NCBI GenBank assembly: GCA_025358645.1
Contig: JANYIW010000363.1
Span: 1 to 50,882 of the forward strand
Direction: 5' to 3'
Length of the DNA stretch: 50,882 bases
DNA from: Bacteroidales bacterium
GTDB lineage: Bacteria; Bacteroidota; Bacteroidia; Bacteroidales; VadinHA17
Of this stretch, positions 1-9,609 are shown piece after piece; the stretch's first letter is position 1, and every line of letters starts with the position of its first letter. Under the pieces are notes generated by a model. That model was given only the letters and a program-made list of their open reading frames with translations, was not told the DNA's origin and made no database searches. The position numbers and the translations under genes were made by a program.

Positions 1-1459
1 ACCGCCTCAGGCAAACGATATGGAGGAGGCTGTTCTTGGCGCAGTTATGCTCGAAAAAGAAGCCGTTATTACAATTCTCGATATTCTCAAACCAGAGAGT
101 TTCTATAGGGAAGCACATCAGAAAATTTTCAAGGCAATATCCGATCTTTCCTCCCGTGAGTTTCCAGTAGATCTCTATACTGTCACTGAAGAACTCCGGT
201 CTCATCATGAGCTGGACAGCGTGGGAGGACCTGTCTATCTTACCCAGCTTACATCAAAGGTTGTATCGGCTGCAAACGTTGATTTTCATGCAAGAATTGT
301 TGCACAAAAATATATCCAGCGTGAGCTTATAAGAGTATCTACAGAGATACAGACCAGATCGTTTGACGACACTTATGATGTAACAGAACTTCTTGATTAT
401 TCGGAAAATGCTCTGTTTCAAATTGCTGAAGGCAATATCAAGCGAGAAGTGGCGCCAATCAATGTGGTTATCAAGGAGGCAATAAAAGAGATCGAGAAAG
501 CAGGCAAAAGCGAAGATGCCTTGGTTGGTACACCTTCCGGATTCACCAAGCTGGACAGGCTTACGTCAGGCTGGCAGAAATCTGAACTGATAATAATTGC
601 AGCCCGGCCATCAATGGGTAAAACTGCCTTTGCCCTCTCAATGGCAAGGAATATGGCTATCGACCATGGTAAAAAAGTTGCAATATTCTCATGTGAAATG
701 TCCTCTATTCAGTTGGTTAACAGGCTAATAATAGCGGAAACAGATATTCCGGGCGATAAGATAAAAAATGGACGTTTATCTGAAGAGGAGTGGAAACAAC
801 TTGAAACAAGGATAAAAAAACTGGTTCAGGCGCCAATATTTATAGATGATACTCCGGCAATTTCGATATTTGAACTCCGCGCCAAATGCAGGCGCCTAAT
901 GGCTCAGCACAAACTCGATATAGTGATAGTTGACTACCTCCAGCTTATGTCGGGACCTGAAAATGCCGGAAGTCGTGAACAGGAAGTCAGTACTATTTCC
1001 CGTTCGCTTAAGAGTATCGCGAAAGAGCTTAATATTCCGATACTCGCACTTTCGCAGCTTAACCGTTCAGTTGAAATGAGAGGAGGCACCAAAAGACCAC
1101 TTTTATCTGACCTTCGTGAATCAGGAGCTATTGAGCAGGATGCCGATATGGTTGTTTTTATTCACAGGCAGGATAAATTTGGTATCCCGACATTCGAGGA
1201 TGGTTCTTCCACTAAAGGTATTGCTGAAATTATCCTGGCAAAGAACAGGAATGGTCCTGTTGACGATGTGAAGCTTAGATTCCGCGAGGAGAAAGCACAA
1301 TTTGTGGATATTGATGATTTTGATATGGATGGGAATCCGGATCTGAGCGGATCGCCGAGTATCACACTCGGATCCAAGATGAATCATGATAACCTGAGGA
1401 AACTGGGAGGGGGATTCGAAAATGAATCGGATATCCACGACGAACCGCCATTTGCTTAA
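1..1459 (+). CDS. dnaB: Replicative DNA helicase DnaB, 5' end cut by the window edge
   Basis: Hexameric replicative helicase that unwinds DNA at the fork and recruits primase. The reading frame is open to the left edge: codons from base 2 read PPQAND before the first in-window Met at base 20, and this matches the conserved 'PPQA..EEAVLGA' start of DnaB. The track Met is therefore internal and the true start lies upstream. The N-terminal helical domain covers roughly the first 100 residues. The RecA-like motor follows, with Walker A 'ARPSMGKTAFAL' near residue 200, Walker B 'IVIVDYLQLM' and the arginine-finger region 'RPLLSDLRESGAIEQDAD'. No intein is present. Its stop overlaps the stop of the convergent DUF5686 gene by four bases. 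Confidence 0.96.
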   Translation, partial: PPQANDMEEAVLGAVMLEKEAVITILDILKPESFYREAHQKIFKAISDLSSREFPVDLYTVTEELRSHHELDSVGGPVYLTQLTSKVVSAANVDFHARIVAQKYIQRELIRVSTEIQTRSFDDTYDVTELLDYSENALFQIAEGNIKREVAPINVVIKEAIKEIEKAGKSEDALVGTPSGFTKLDRLTSGWQKSELIIIAARPSMGKTAFALSMARNMAIDHGKKVAIFSCEMSSIQLVNRLIIAETDIPGDKIKNGRLSEEEWKQLETRIKKLVQAPIFIDDTPAISIFELRAKCRRLMAQHKLDIVIVDYLQLMSGPENAGSREQEVSTISRSLKSIAKELNIPILALSQLNRSVEMRGGTKRPLLSDLRESGAIEQDADMVVFIHRQDKFGIPTFEDGSSTKGIAEIILAKNRNGPVDDVKLRFREEKAQFVDIDDFDMDGNPDLSGSPSITLGSKMNHDNLRKLGGGFENESDIHDEPPFA

Positions 1460-4242
1460 TTGAACCTGATAACAGCTTTTACTCCTATTCCTCTATACCT
1501 GAAATCATCAAAACCGGCATAAACACCCAGCTCACCGATTAATAGAATCTCACTTATGCTATAACCTATTTCAGTATAACCCGGGTGAAAACGGGAGCCC
1601 AGATATGAAAGACTTATATTTTCGCGCATCAGGGTATTACTTATTATGGGAAGAAGCTTCAGTAGTAACCATGGTGTTGTATATTTAACGTGTCCTTCAA
1701 CATAAAACTCGGGTGTGCTCATAGAATAAAATGATGGTATCATGAACGCATCCTCATAGTTATTAAGAAGCAGAGGCAATGGCTGAGAGTTGAAATGGAA
1801 AAAATCATAGAAAGTTAAACTCCGGTTATCAAAAAACCCGGCCGTTCTTATTCTCCATCTGAAATTGCCGAATGCTCCGATACTACTGTTCCTTGAAACC
1901 TCAAACCTTATCATATCAAATTGTCTTATGCCTGATATGATTTCTTTGAACTCATTTATTCCATGTTGCCAGGTAACATCAAAAGTTGGCCAGTCTGAGC
2001 TTTCAGGTATCTTAACTCCATTATTAATTCTGTACCTCTGATAGGGAGTATACGAAATTCTGGTAAGCAAGTCAAAGTGCCTCTGGTTACGAAGTGCGTT
2101 GATCTCATTTGATCCGGCCGACAGGTACCTGTTAACCGGGGAATTAACAGAATATAATACTGAGGCCTTTAAAAATGAGAAGTTTGTTGTATTTTGAAGT
2201 ACTCTGCGATCTTCATAATTGCCGCTCAGTTCGAGCCTTAAGCCATTAGCTATCTCAGTAGAGTAACCGATTGTCAGGTACCTCGATTCATACAACTTGA
2301 GGTAGTTTTTCTTGAGGAACAGGGAATATTCGGCATTGGTAAGGTGATTGATTCCACCTCCGGTATTAATATCTTTGCTTGTAGTTCCAGACCTGAGAAA
2401 TAATTGCCTGTGTTTAATTTTGTTAAAACTGTAACTGGTATTTATATCCCAGATCAACTTTTCTCTGCTGAAGGCCCAGCGAATATCAGGTATAAAATTG
2501 AAAGAGTTTCCATTCTTCCATGATTTTGAAAAGAGAAAGTCTGATCCGTAAATTAAACCATCGACAGAATTAAACCTTAGTTTCTTTAAATTAATCAGTC
2601 CGTTATAGGTAAATCTGATTCCTGTCTTACCTGACCAGGAATGTCCGGACACGATCATACGTATTATTCTCGTAAATTTACTTTTTGCTTTATTTTTAAC
2701 CAGGGAAGTCATATCACGTTTTATTTCCTGAAGAGAGTTTCCCGATTTTAAACTATCATTAATTCTTAAACTCCGTATCTCAATATCCGACAGTGGAATG
2801 GGTCGTATATTAGCCCAATAGGTACTATCTCTTCTGTTTGCATCTTTTTCAATAATTTGTTTTGTATTATCCTTAATTTCCAGGTCTTTCCTGACACTAT
2901 CATTAACACTTTCCACAGATTCTTTTTCCATGAGTCTGGCAAGTTTTACCATATCCCTGTTCGATAACTCACCCTTTTCAAGTATCTTATTGATCTTTTG
3001 TTTTGATTTGGAAACAATGGTATCAGATGTTTTTCGCTGTGTTCCTGAGGTACCCGAATAATTGGTGGCTATACCTGCAGGTTTCTGAAGAGTAAGGTTT
3101 GGTTTTACCTCAATGTATTTAACTGAACTTCCATAACCGGCATCAGCTTTGAACCCGAGAATGCCGATATTTATCTCAAATTTGTGACTTACCGGCATCC
3201 ATATATCATCCTGAACGGGAATATAGAGTTGCTGGACCCTTATTTTGCCTACCAGGTTCTCGTTAGTAAGATCAACACTTTGCAGGCACCAGAGATCTTC
3301 GATAATATAAATTGTCCCTTCAAATAGTTGCTGGCTTTTGCGTTTTGGAATTACCTGAATCTTATTTATTGTAAAGTTTCCCTGAAGTGAAGCGCCAAGA
3401 TATTTATAATTGTAATGTGAAAAAGCATTTGGAGCAAGTGGTGATATTGCCATTTCTGCAAGAACAGGCTGGTAAAAACTTGCCTGGATAAAACTCATTG
3501 GTGATATCTCATTCCCCTCGGCAGGAAAAGTACTGTTGTACGATATTATTCTCTGAAAGTATTTATCGGGTGCGGAAAACTCAATTTCATTAAATGATTC
3601 CATCAGATATGAATCGCCTGCTTTTAATGACTTTCCTTCACTTTTTTGTTTTGATCCTGCAGAAACTGAAGCACCTTTTTCAGAAGACCCGATTTTCATG
3701 GTTTTCTGCAACAGCTTAGGGATCTTGTTAATAACCAGATTCCCTTTTAGATAAACCTCTGCTTTATAATGGCTTACATTATTCAGGTAATATGGAGCCA
3801 TCCCGATTACTTTTCGCATAATAATATATGCCGGATCTTCCCCTGAAGCTGAAATTCTGACTTCCGGGATCTCATAGTACTGCTGAGGAAGGATCACATC
3901 TTTAGATATTGTATCCTCAACTACTGTGATGTTAACATAGACTGGCTGATATCCCAGACTCTGATAGACGACCGAATACTTACCCGCGGGAAGTCTGATC
4001 TCATAATCTCCTTTCGTATTTGAGGTGGTTCCCAGCCTCAGTTCCTGAATATAAACAGTTGAATATTGAACCGGATCTCCCGACTGGTTTGTTATCTTTC
4101 CCTTTAGGATTTGTGCAGTTGAAATGGAGGATGTAAATAAAAGTATCAGAGTTATCAGGGGGAAGGAGCAAATCATTTCTCCCTTGTGGGAAAATGAAAA
4201 GGGATAATGGTTCCTGAAACAATGCCGTATAGAACTGATCAT
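1456..4242 (-). CDS. DUF5686 / carboxypeptidase-regulatory-like domain outer-membrane protein
   Basis: Large envelope protein of a type common in Bacteroidota. A hydrophobic signal segment ('FPLITLILLFTSSIS') is followed by a carboxypeptidase-regulatory-like beta-sandwich at about residues 45-125 ('LKGKITNQSGDPVQYSTVYI'). A long DUF5686 region follows, whose C-terminal half is rich in alternating strands ending in Phe/Tyr/Asn, as in an outer-membrane barrel. The ATG at 4242 overlaps the rsmI stop as ATGA, which suggests translational coupling. However, it gives an unusually long 22-residue leader before Met23 (base 4176), which starts a normal signal peptide and has AGGGAG just upstream. Either start is possible. 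Function is unknown; a role in envelope assembly or transport is inferred only from architecture. Confidence 0.85.
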   Translation of the reverse strand: MISSIRHCFRNHYPFSFSHKGEMICSFPLITLILLFTSSISTAQILKGKITNQSGDPVQYSTVYIQELRLGTTSNTKGDYEIRLPAGKYSVVYQSLGYQPVYVNITVVEDTISKDVILPQQYYEIPEVRISASGEDPAYIIMRKVIGMAPYYLNNVSHYKAEVYLKGNLVINKIPKLLQKTMKIGSSEKGASVSAGSKQKSEGKSLKAGDSYLMESFNEIEFSAPDKYFQRIISYNSTFPAEGNEISPMSFIQASFYQPVLAEMAISPLAPNAFSHYNYKYLGASLQGNFTINKIQVIPKRKSQQLFEGTIYIIEDLWCLQSVDLTNENLVGKIRVQQLYIPVQDDIWMPVSHKFEINIGILGFKADAGYGSSVKYIEVKPNLTLQKPAGIATNYSGTSGTQRKTSDTIVSKSKQKINKILEKGELSNRDMVKLARLMEKESVESVNDSVRKDLEIKDNTKQIIEKDANRRDSTYWANIRPIPLSDIEIRSLRINDSLKSGNSLQEIKRDMTSLVKNKAKSKFTRIIRMIVSGHSWSGKTGIRFTYNGLINLKKLRFNSVDGLIYGSDFLFSKSWKNGNSFNFIPDIRWAFSREKLIWDINTSYSFNKIKHRQLFLRSGTTSKDINTGGGINHLTNAEYSLFLKKNYLKLYESRYLTIGYSTEIANGLRLELSGNYEDRRVLQNTTNFSFLKASVLYSVNSPVNRYLSAGSNEINALRNQRHFDLLTRISYTPYQRYRINNGVKIPESSDWPTFDVTWQHGINEFKEIISGIRQFDMIRFEVSRNSSIGAFGNFRWRIRTAGFFDNRSLTFYDFFHFNSQPLPLLLNNYEDAFMIPSFYSMSTPEFYVEGHVKYTTPWLLLKLLPIISNTLMRENISLSYLGSRFHPGYTEIGYSISEILLIGELGVYAGFDDFRYRGIGVKAVIRFN

Positions 4243-4916
4243 TTTTCCTTTTTCCCTGCTACAATAATAACTATTTCTCCTTTTGGTGGTTTATTTGTAT
4301 AGTACTCTGAAAGAAATGATAAAGAACCTCTGATATTCTCCTCAAATATCTTACTTAACTCCCTAGAGACGCAGGCATTCCGATCTGGACCAAAATGAAT
4401 GGCAAGTTCATCAAGTGTTTTTATCAGACGGTACGGTGATTCGTAAAAAACCATTGTCCTTGTCTCATCAATTAATCCGGTAATTCTTTTATTTCTGCCC
4501 TTCTTTGGTGGGAGGAATCCTTCAAAACAGAACCTGTCGCTGGGCAGTCCGGAGTTTACCAGTGCAGGAATAAGAGCAGTCGGACCAGGAAGAGTTTCTA
4601 CCGGAATCTCCTTTTCCACACATGTTCTGACAAGCAGGAACCCCGGATCAGAAATACCGGGAGTCCCGGCGTCTGAAACAAGTGCAATAGTCTGACCGGC
4701 AATGATCTTTGAGCAGATCGATTCAACACTTTTATGCTCATTGAACATGTGATGCGACTGGAGGGGTGTAATTATATTATAATGATTAAGTAATTTTTTG
4801 GTTTGACGGGTATCTTCAGCAAGGATCAGATCGACACTTCCAAGAATCTCTACAGCCCTGAAGGTAATATCTTTAAGATTGCCGATAGGAGTAGGTACCA
4901 GAAAAAGTTTACTCAT
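4239..4916 (-). CDS. rsmI: 16S rRNA (cytidine1402-2'-O)-methyltransferase RsmI
   Basis: Tetrapyrrole-methylase-fold enzyme that 2'-O-methylates C1402 of 16S rRNA using S-adenosylmethionine, tuning decoding in the ribosomal P site. The family signatures are intact: 'LVPTPIGNLKDIT' at the N terminus, 'AEDTRQTKKLL' near residue 34, 'VSDAGTPGISDPG' near residue 80, 'PGPTALIPALVNSG' and 'FEGFLPPKKGRN'. At 225 residues it is the catalytic core without the extra C-terminal domain found in some longer homologues. It overlaps the upstream hypothetical gene by 8 bases and the downstream DUF5686 gene by 4, so the three minus-strand genes look like one operon. Confidence 0.95.
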   Translation of the reverse strand: MSKLFLVPTPIGNLKDITFRAVEILGSVDLILAEDTRQTKKLLNHYNIITPLQSHHMFNEHKSVESICSKIIAGQTIALVSDAGTPGISDPGFLLVRTCVEKEIPVETLPGPTALIPALVNSGLPSDRFCFEGFLPPKKGRNKRITGLIDETRTMVFYESPYRLIKTLDELAIHFGPDRNACVSRELSKIFEENIRGSLSFLSEYYTNKPPKGEIVIIVAGKKEK

Positions 4917-5583
4917 TTAACGGGAATTTGAGTTTTACAAGATAAAGAAGTTGGTCGACGGCTTCACTTTCAGATTTTTCACCAGTATAGCTCATGATTA
5001 TGGCTTTTGCATCCTGGAGACTTTCAGCTTTGTCAAGCCTTGAAATTGCGTGTGTATATGCATCTTTGTCGCCATCGAATATTGCACCTATAAAGAGAAA
5101 CTTGTCACTGATACCTATCGCTTCCGATAAATTGGTTATTGGTTTAGCCATCAGGTAATCTGATAAATCTTTCTCAGTTTTAATTGTTCCTGATTGCCGA
5201 TCATTCACATCGGCAGGATAGCTGAATTTATCTGCAACTATGGGGATCTCTGCTGCTTTTTTCACAGGGCTTTTTGTTTCCGCTTTTTTCTCAACAGAGG
5301 GAGAGGGAACGCGCGGTTGATTAACCTTTACAGGTTTTTCAGGCGGAACTTTTTCATCCTTAGTTTGAAATATTTGTTCTTCATGAACAGGCTTATCAAT
5401 AGCAGAGAGAGGTTCATTAATGTTTTTTAAAAGAGAAATTACTTCACCCGCACTTCTGCATTTCGCTTTCGCCAGTTCTACCTGCAATGCAGGGACCCCG
5501 GGATATTTTTTCAGATCATCAATTATTTCGGAGGCTTCCCTGAGATCCTTAATAATTAAATCGATGGTTGCATTGAAATCCAT
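4909..5583 (-). CDS. Conserved hypothetical protein with disordered middle and helical C-terminal domain
   Basis: No function is recognised. The N-terminal 50 residues are helical ('IDLIIKDLREASEIIDDL'). Residues about 60-125 are a low-complexity Lys/Pro/Glu/Val linker. The last 80 residues form a compact, probably all-helical domain beginning 'DLSDYLMAKPITNLSEAIGI', with a conserved-looking 'DKFLFIGAIFDGDKDAYTHA' stretch. I recall similar C-terminal domains in unnamed Bacteroidota proteins, but no role is established. There is no signal peptide, so it is probably cytoplasmic. It leads the rsmI/DUF5686 operon with an 8-base overlap into rsmI, and is divergent from tdk across 118 bases. Confidence 0.75.
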   Translation of the reverse strand: MDFNATIDLIIKDLREASEIIDDLKKYPGVPALQVELAKAKCRSAGEVISLLKNINEPLSAIDKPVHEEQIFQTKDEKVPPEKPVKVNQPRVPSPSVEKKAETKSPVKKAAEIPIVADKFSYPADVNDRQSGTIKTEKDLSDYLMAKPITNLSEAIGISDKFLFIGAIFDGDKDAYTHAISRLDKAESLQDAKAIIMSYTGEKSESEAVDQLLYLVKLKFPLNE

Positions 5584-5701
5584 ACATTTTGATGTTAATT
5601 TACCAAACCATTTTCTTTATTTTGTAAAAGTAACGATTATTCAGCAAGTCATCGAGGAATAAAACCAGAATTTCAGTATTGACAAAAGACATTAATCAGA
5701 G

Positions 5702-6283
5702 ATGGACTTTCTTGAGAATTCAGTAAGGGTAACAGGAAAAAGAGGATCTATTGAGGTGATAACGGGTTCTATGTTCTCAGGTAAAACTGAAGAGTTGATC
5801 AGACGGTTACGGAGAGCCCAGTTTGCAGGATTAAATGTGGAAATCTTTAAACCTGCGCTGGATAAGAGATATTCTGAGACCCGGGTTGTATCTCATGACG
5901 ACAAATCGATCATTTCAACCCCGGTCGATAATGCATCTGCAATTTTATTGCTGGCAGTTGATGTGAATGTTGTAGGAATAGACGAAGCTCAGTTTTTTGA
6001 TGATTCTGTAATTGAAGTGTGTAATACCCTGGCTGATAATGGTATTCGTGTAATTATTGCCGGGCTTGATATGGATTTTATGGGAAAACCTTTCGGCCCG
6101 ATACCGGCGCTCCTTTCTGTTGCTGAATATGTTACAAAAGTGCATGCTATATGTATGCGTTGCGGTAACCTGGCACAATTTTCTTTCAGGAAATCAGAAG
6201 ACGAACAGGTTGTGCTATTGGGTGAAAATAACCTATATGAACCTCTATGCAGGAATTGTTATAATGCAGCTCTAAATAAGTAA
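5702..6283 (+). CDS. tdk: Thymidine kinase, type II
   Basis: Phosphorylates thymidine to dTMP with ATP in the pyrimidine salvage pathway; cytoplasmic and normally a tetramer. The P-loop 'GSMFSGKT' lies at residues 22-29. The catalytic glutamate E95 sits in 'DEAQFF'. Four zinc-lasso cysteines are present as C151/C154 ('CMRCG') and C183/C186 ('CRNC'). The length of 193 residues is normal for the family. The start at 5702 fits the usual short N-terminal extension before the conserved '[11 protein letters not shown]'. murF-alr starts three bases after its stop, so the two are probably cotranscribed. Confidence 0.97.
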   Translation: MDFLENSVRVTGKRGSIEVITGSMFSGKTEELIRRLRRAQFAGLNVEIFKPALDKRYSETRVVSHDDKSIISTPVDNASAILLLAVDVNVVGIDEAQFFDDSVIEVCNTLADNGIRVIIAGLDMDFMGKPFGPIPALLSVAEYVTKVHAICMRCGNLAQFSFRKSEDEQVVLLGENNLYEPLCRNCYNAALNK

Positions 6284-6286
6284 ACT

Positions 6287-8749
6287 TTGAAACTCAGCTC
6301 ATCAGATATTGCCAGGATTGTTAATGGTAATCTAACAGGTCCATCCGACCTGATAGTTACCGAGATAGTGACGGATACACGGCAATTAAGTATCACTGCC
6401 GGTCTTCTGTTTTTTGCTTTGAAGGGAAAGAATCACAATGGTCATAATTTTGTTGACAGTCTGTACCTGAAAGGCGTCAGAGTTTTTGTAGTTGAAAAGC
6501 TGCCTGAAGAACAGGAAAAATACAACGGAGCAGCTTTTATTGTAACTGCAAATACACTGGAAGCTTTACAATTATTAGCTTCTTTCAAGCGAAAATCATT
6601 TAATTCACCTGTAATTGCAGTTACCGGGAGTGCAGGTAAAACTATTGTAAAAGAATGGCTGGCCGATATTCTTGGTCTTACAACATCCGTTATCAGAAGT
6701 CCGAAAAGTTATAATTCCCAGATTGGTGTCCCTCTTTCAATACTGAAGCTGGATGACAAATATAAGATTGGAATATTTGAAGCAGGCATATCAATGCCTG
6801 GGGAGATGGAAAAACTTCAGCAAATCATCGATCCTGATATTGGTGTTATAACAAATATCGGAGATGCCCACAGCGAAAATTTTCCGGACAATTTAGTGAA
6901 AGCAGAGGAGAAACTTAAACTTTTTATAAATACCTCTTTAATAATATATTGCAGCGATCATGAACTTATTCATCAGTCAATTTTGAGCAATGAAAATTTA
7001 AAATCAAAAATACTTGTGGACTGGTCCTGCGAAAAGGACGAAGCAAAGATTTTTGTTACAAAGAGTTCATTACCACGAGGTCGTACAGGGATCCAGATGA
7101 GATTTAATGGCATTAATAACGATTTTGAAATACCATTCAGTGACAGGGCCTCAATCGAAAATGCAATTACAGTTGCTGCTGTCTGCCTTGCTTTGGAAAC
7201 TCCTGCTGAAATTATTTCCAAAGGGATTGCAGGACTTGTATCAGTAGCAATGAGGATGGAGATGAAGAGTGGGATTAATAATTGCCAGTTAATCGAGGAT
7301 TATTATAATTCAGATCCCGGGTCGCTCGGAATGGCCCTTGAGTATCTAAAATCGCAGGATGGAAGAAAGACTACCCTGATACTCTCCGATTTTGTTCAGA
7401 GTGGGAGAGATGAAAAGGATTTATATGGTGAAGTTGCCAGGCTTATAAGGAAAACAGGTATTAAGAAGTTTATAGGGATTGGAAATGCACTTGTCAGAAA
7501 TTTTGCATTATTTGATGAGAGTGCCAGGTTTTACTATACCACAGATGAGTTTGTCAATGCTTTTAAAAATTCTGATTTTAAAAATGAGATAATACTTCTT
7601 AAAGGAGCACGGATCTATGAGTTTGAAAAAATAGGTAAACAGCTTGAACAGCAGATTCATCAGACGGTTCTGGAGGTTAACCTGGATGCCATATCTCACA
7701 ATCTAAATGAATTCCGACGGCATCTGGATCAGGGTACCCGGATTATGGCAATGGTCAAAGCATTTGCTTATGGTGCGGGTCCGGCAGAAATTTCAGCATT
7801 ACTTGAATACCACCGTGTAAGTTATCTTGCAGTGGCTTATGCAGATGAAGGGGTCGAATTGAGAAACTCGGGGGTAACTCTACCGGTTATGGTTATGAAC
7901 CCTGATCCCTCCGCCTCAGAACTATTGATAAAGTATTCTCTTGAACCTGAAATATACAGTATTTCATCTCTTGAACAATTCGCTACAATAGCTTCCAAAC
8001 ACGGATTGATTGGCTATCCTGTGCATATAAAAATTGATACAGGAATGCACCGGCTTGGCTTTATGCCGGAGGATGTCGATGACCTGACGAAAGGGATTAA
8101 AAACCTGGAGTGTATCAGAGTCGTTTCGGTTTTCTCACATCTGGCAGCCAGTGATGACCCTGGTCTGGACGATTTTAGTCACCATCAGGTGGAGGTTTTT
8201 CTTATAGCGGTTAAACAGATACAAGACGCCATCGGATACACTTTTCTTCGTCATATTCTTAATTCTTCAGGTATTGTCCGTTTCCCCCAATATCAATTTG
8301 AAATGGTACGACCCGGCATAGGGATGTATGGTGTTGGACATTTTAATGGACTTGATCTTAAAATAGCCGGACGTTTTAAGACCAGAATTTCACAGATCAA
8401 GACAATAAGAGCAGGTGAGCCGGTTGGTTATGGATGTGCAGATGTTTCTGAAATTGAAAGAAATATTGCAATATTACCTGTTGGTTATGCTGATGGTTTA
8501 AACCGGAAACTTGGGAACAGGAACGGGAATATGTATATTAAAGGTTCAAGAGTACCGATAATAGGAAATGTGTGTATGGACATGTGTATGGTTGATATAA
8601 CCGGACTGAAGATTGAAACTGGCGATGAAGCGGAAATATTTGGTGATAAAATCTCTATCAATGAAATAGCGGAGGAGTGTCAGACTATTCCGTATGAGAT
8701 ACTGACGTCTATTCCCAGACGCGTTAAAAGAGTCTTCTTCAGGGAATAA
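6287..8749 (+). CDS. Bifunctional MurF ligase / alanine racemase
   Basis: Fusion enzyme for peptidoglycan precursors. The N-terminal half (about residues 1-455) is UDP-MurNAc-tripeptide:D-Ala-D-Ala ligase. The C-terminal half (about 460-820) is PLP-dependent alanine racemase, which supplies D-Ala. MurF signs are the ATP loop 'GSAGKT' near residue 115, 'SYNSQIGVPLSIL' and 'ITNIGDAHSENF'. Racemase signs are the PLP lysine K491 in 'MVKAFAYGAG', 'IDTGMHRLGF', 'VRPGIGMYG', 'VGYGCAD' and 'GNVCMDMCMVDIT'. The fusion is typical of Bacteroidota. The start is TTG, three bases after the tdk stop; no ATG fits the conserved N terminus. The MurF loop reads GSAGKT where GTNGKT is more usual. Confidence 0.95.
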   Translation: MKLSSSDIARIVNGNLTGPSDLIVTEIVTDTRQLSITAGLLFFALKGKNHNGHNFVDSLYLKGVRVFVVEKLPEEQEKYNGAAFIVTANTLEALQLLASFKRKSFNSPVIAVTGSAGKTIVKEWLADILGLTTSVIRSPKSYNSQIGVPLSILKLDDKYKIGIFEAGISMPGEMEKLQQIIDPDIGVITNIGDAHSENFPDNLVKAEEKLKLFINTSLIIYCSDHELIHQSILSNENLKSKILVDWSCEKDEAKIFVTKSSLPRGRTGIQMRFNGINNDFEIPFSDRASIENAITVAAVCLALETPAEIISKGIAGLVSVAMRMEMKSGINNCQLIEDYYNSDPGSLGMALEYLKSQDGRKTTLILSDFVQSGRDEKDLYGEVARLIRKTGIKKFIGIGNALVRNFALFDESARFYYTTDEFVNAFKNSDFKNEIILLKGARIYEFEKIGKQLEQQIHQTVLEVNLDAISHNLNEFRRHLDQGTRIMAMVKAFAYGAGPAEISALLEYHRVSYLAVAYADEGVELRNSGVTLPVMVMNPDPSASELLIKYSLEPEIYSISSLEQFATIASKHGLIGYPVHIKIDTGMHRLGFMPEDVDDLTKGIKNLECIRVVSVFSHLAASDDPGLDDFSHHQVEVFLIAVKQIQDAIGYTFLRHILNSSGIVRFPQYQFEMVRPGIGMYGVGHFNGLDLKIAGRFKTRISQIKTIRAGEPVGYGCADVSEIERNIAILPVGYADGLNRKLGNRNGNMYIKGSRVPIIGNVCMDMCMVDITGLKIETGDEAEIFGDKISINEIAEECQTIPYEILTSIPRRVKRVFFRE

Positions 8750-8776
8750 TAAACTTAGAAATTAAATATAGCCGGG

Positions 8777-9478
8777 TTAACCAAGCTCACTTATAAGTTC
8801 AATCTGGTTGCTGTCAATTATGCTGATTCTTCGTCCGGTTAATTCAATAATTCCTTCTGAAGCCAAATTTGAAAGTGTGCGGATGGCATTTGACGTAGTC
8901 ATATTTGACAGGTTAGCAATATCCTCTCTCGACAAAGAGATACGGATTGTTTTCCCATCGGCTTCAAATCCATAAGTATCGCGCAGTATCAATATCGATT
9001 CAGCCAGTCTTCCTCTGACGTGTTTCTGAGTAAGCGAGACAGTTCTGTTGTTTAAAAACCATAATTCATCAGCAATAACCTTAATAAATTTCATGGAGAG
9101 GTCAGGGTTTTTCTTCAGGATCCTGATGAAAGAACTTTTCTCAAAAATACATATTGCGGAATTTTCAATTGCTATGGCAGATACAGACCACATATTCTCA
9201 GAAAACAATGTTTTGTAGCCTATAAATCCTTGTTGGCGTACCATCTTTAGTATCTGTCCTCTTCCTCCAACTCCATCTTTGAAAACTTTAACTTTACCTG
9301 ATGCCAGACAGATCAATCCATGCGTTTTGTCTCCTTCTTTAAATAAGAACTGGCCCTTTTTAAAGAGTGTCAGAGTATGATGTTGTACCAGAGTCTCTTT
9401 GTCTTTCTGATTTAATCCTTTAAAAATGGAAGAAGATCCTTCAAGACACAATTCTATATATGGATTAATATATTGCAT
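8777..9478 (-). CDS. Crp/Fnr-family transcriptional regulator
   Basis: DNA-binding regulator with an N-terminal cyclic-nucleotide-type beta-barrel (about residues 20-135: 'FKKGQFLFKEGDKTHGLICLASGKVKV') and a C-terminal winged helix-turn-helix (about 150-225: 'LSREDIANLSNMTTSNAIRTLSNLASEGII'). There is no clear cysteine cluster for an Fe-S centre, and the phosphate-binding cassette of true cAMP receptors is not obvious, so the effector is unknown. Regulators of this shape in Bacteroidota often respond to redox or stress, but the target here cannot be read. It is monocistronic, convergent with murF-alr, with its own -7 box 26-33 bases upstream of the start. Confidence 0.92.
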   Translation of the reverse strand: MQYINPYIELCLEGSSSIFKGLNQKDKETLVQHHTLTLFKKGQFLFKEGDKTHGLICLASGKVKVFKDGVGGRGQILKMVRQQGFIGYKTLFSENMWSVSAIAIENSAICIFEKSSFIRILKKNPDLSMKFIKVIADELWFLNNRTVSLTQKHVRGRLAESILILRDTYGFEADGKTIRISLSREDIANLSNMTTSNAIRTLSNLASEGIIELTGRRISIIDSNQIELISELG

Positions 9479-9503
9479 GAAAAGATCATGTTTAATAGCA
9501 TAT

Positions 9504-9511
9504 CAAAGGTA
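9504..9511 (-). promoter_or_regulatory. Bacteroidetes -7 box for the Crp/Fnr gene
   Basis: The minus strand reads TACCTTTG, an exact match to the TAnnTTTG consensus for the primary Bacteroidetes sigma factor. It would put transcription start about 20 bases before the ATG at 9478. No good -33 TTTG is present. Confidence 0.45.
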
Positions 9512-9609
9512 ATAAAAGAAATTTATGAAATTTAAATTAACATTTTTTAACATATTCAATAACAGAGAGTTGTAATAGGCACATTTACAGTTTTTTGCAA
9601 AAGTAACAG

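Noticed and set aside
9598-9605. TACTTTTG on the minus strand as promoter of the Crp/Fnr gene
   Set aside because: Matches TAnnTTTG but is about 120 bases before the start; the TACCTTTG box at 9504-9511 is far better placed.
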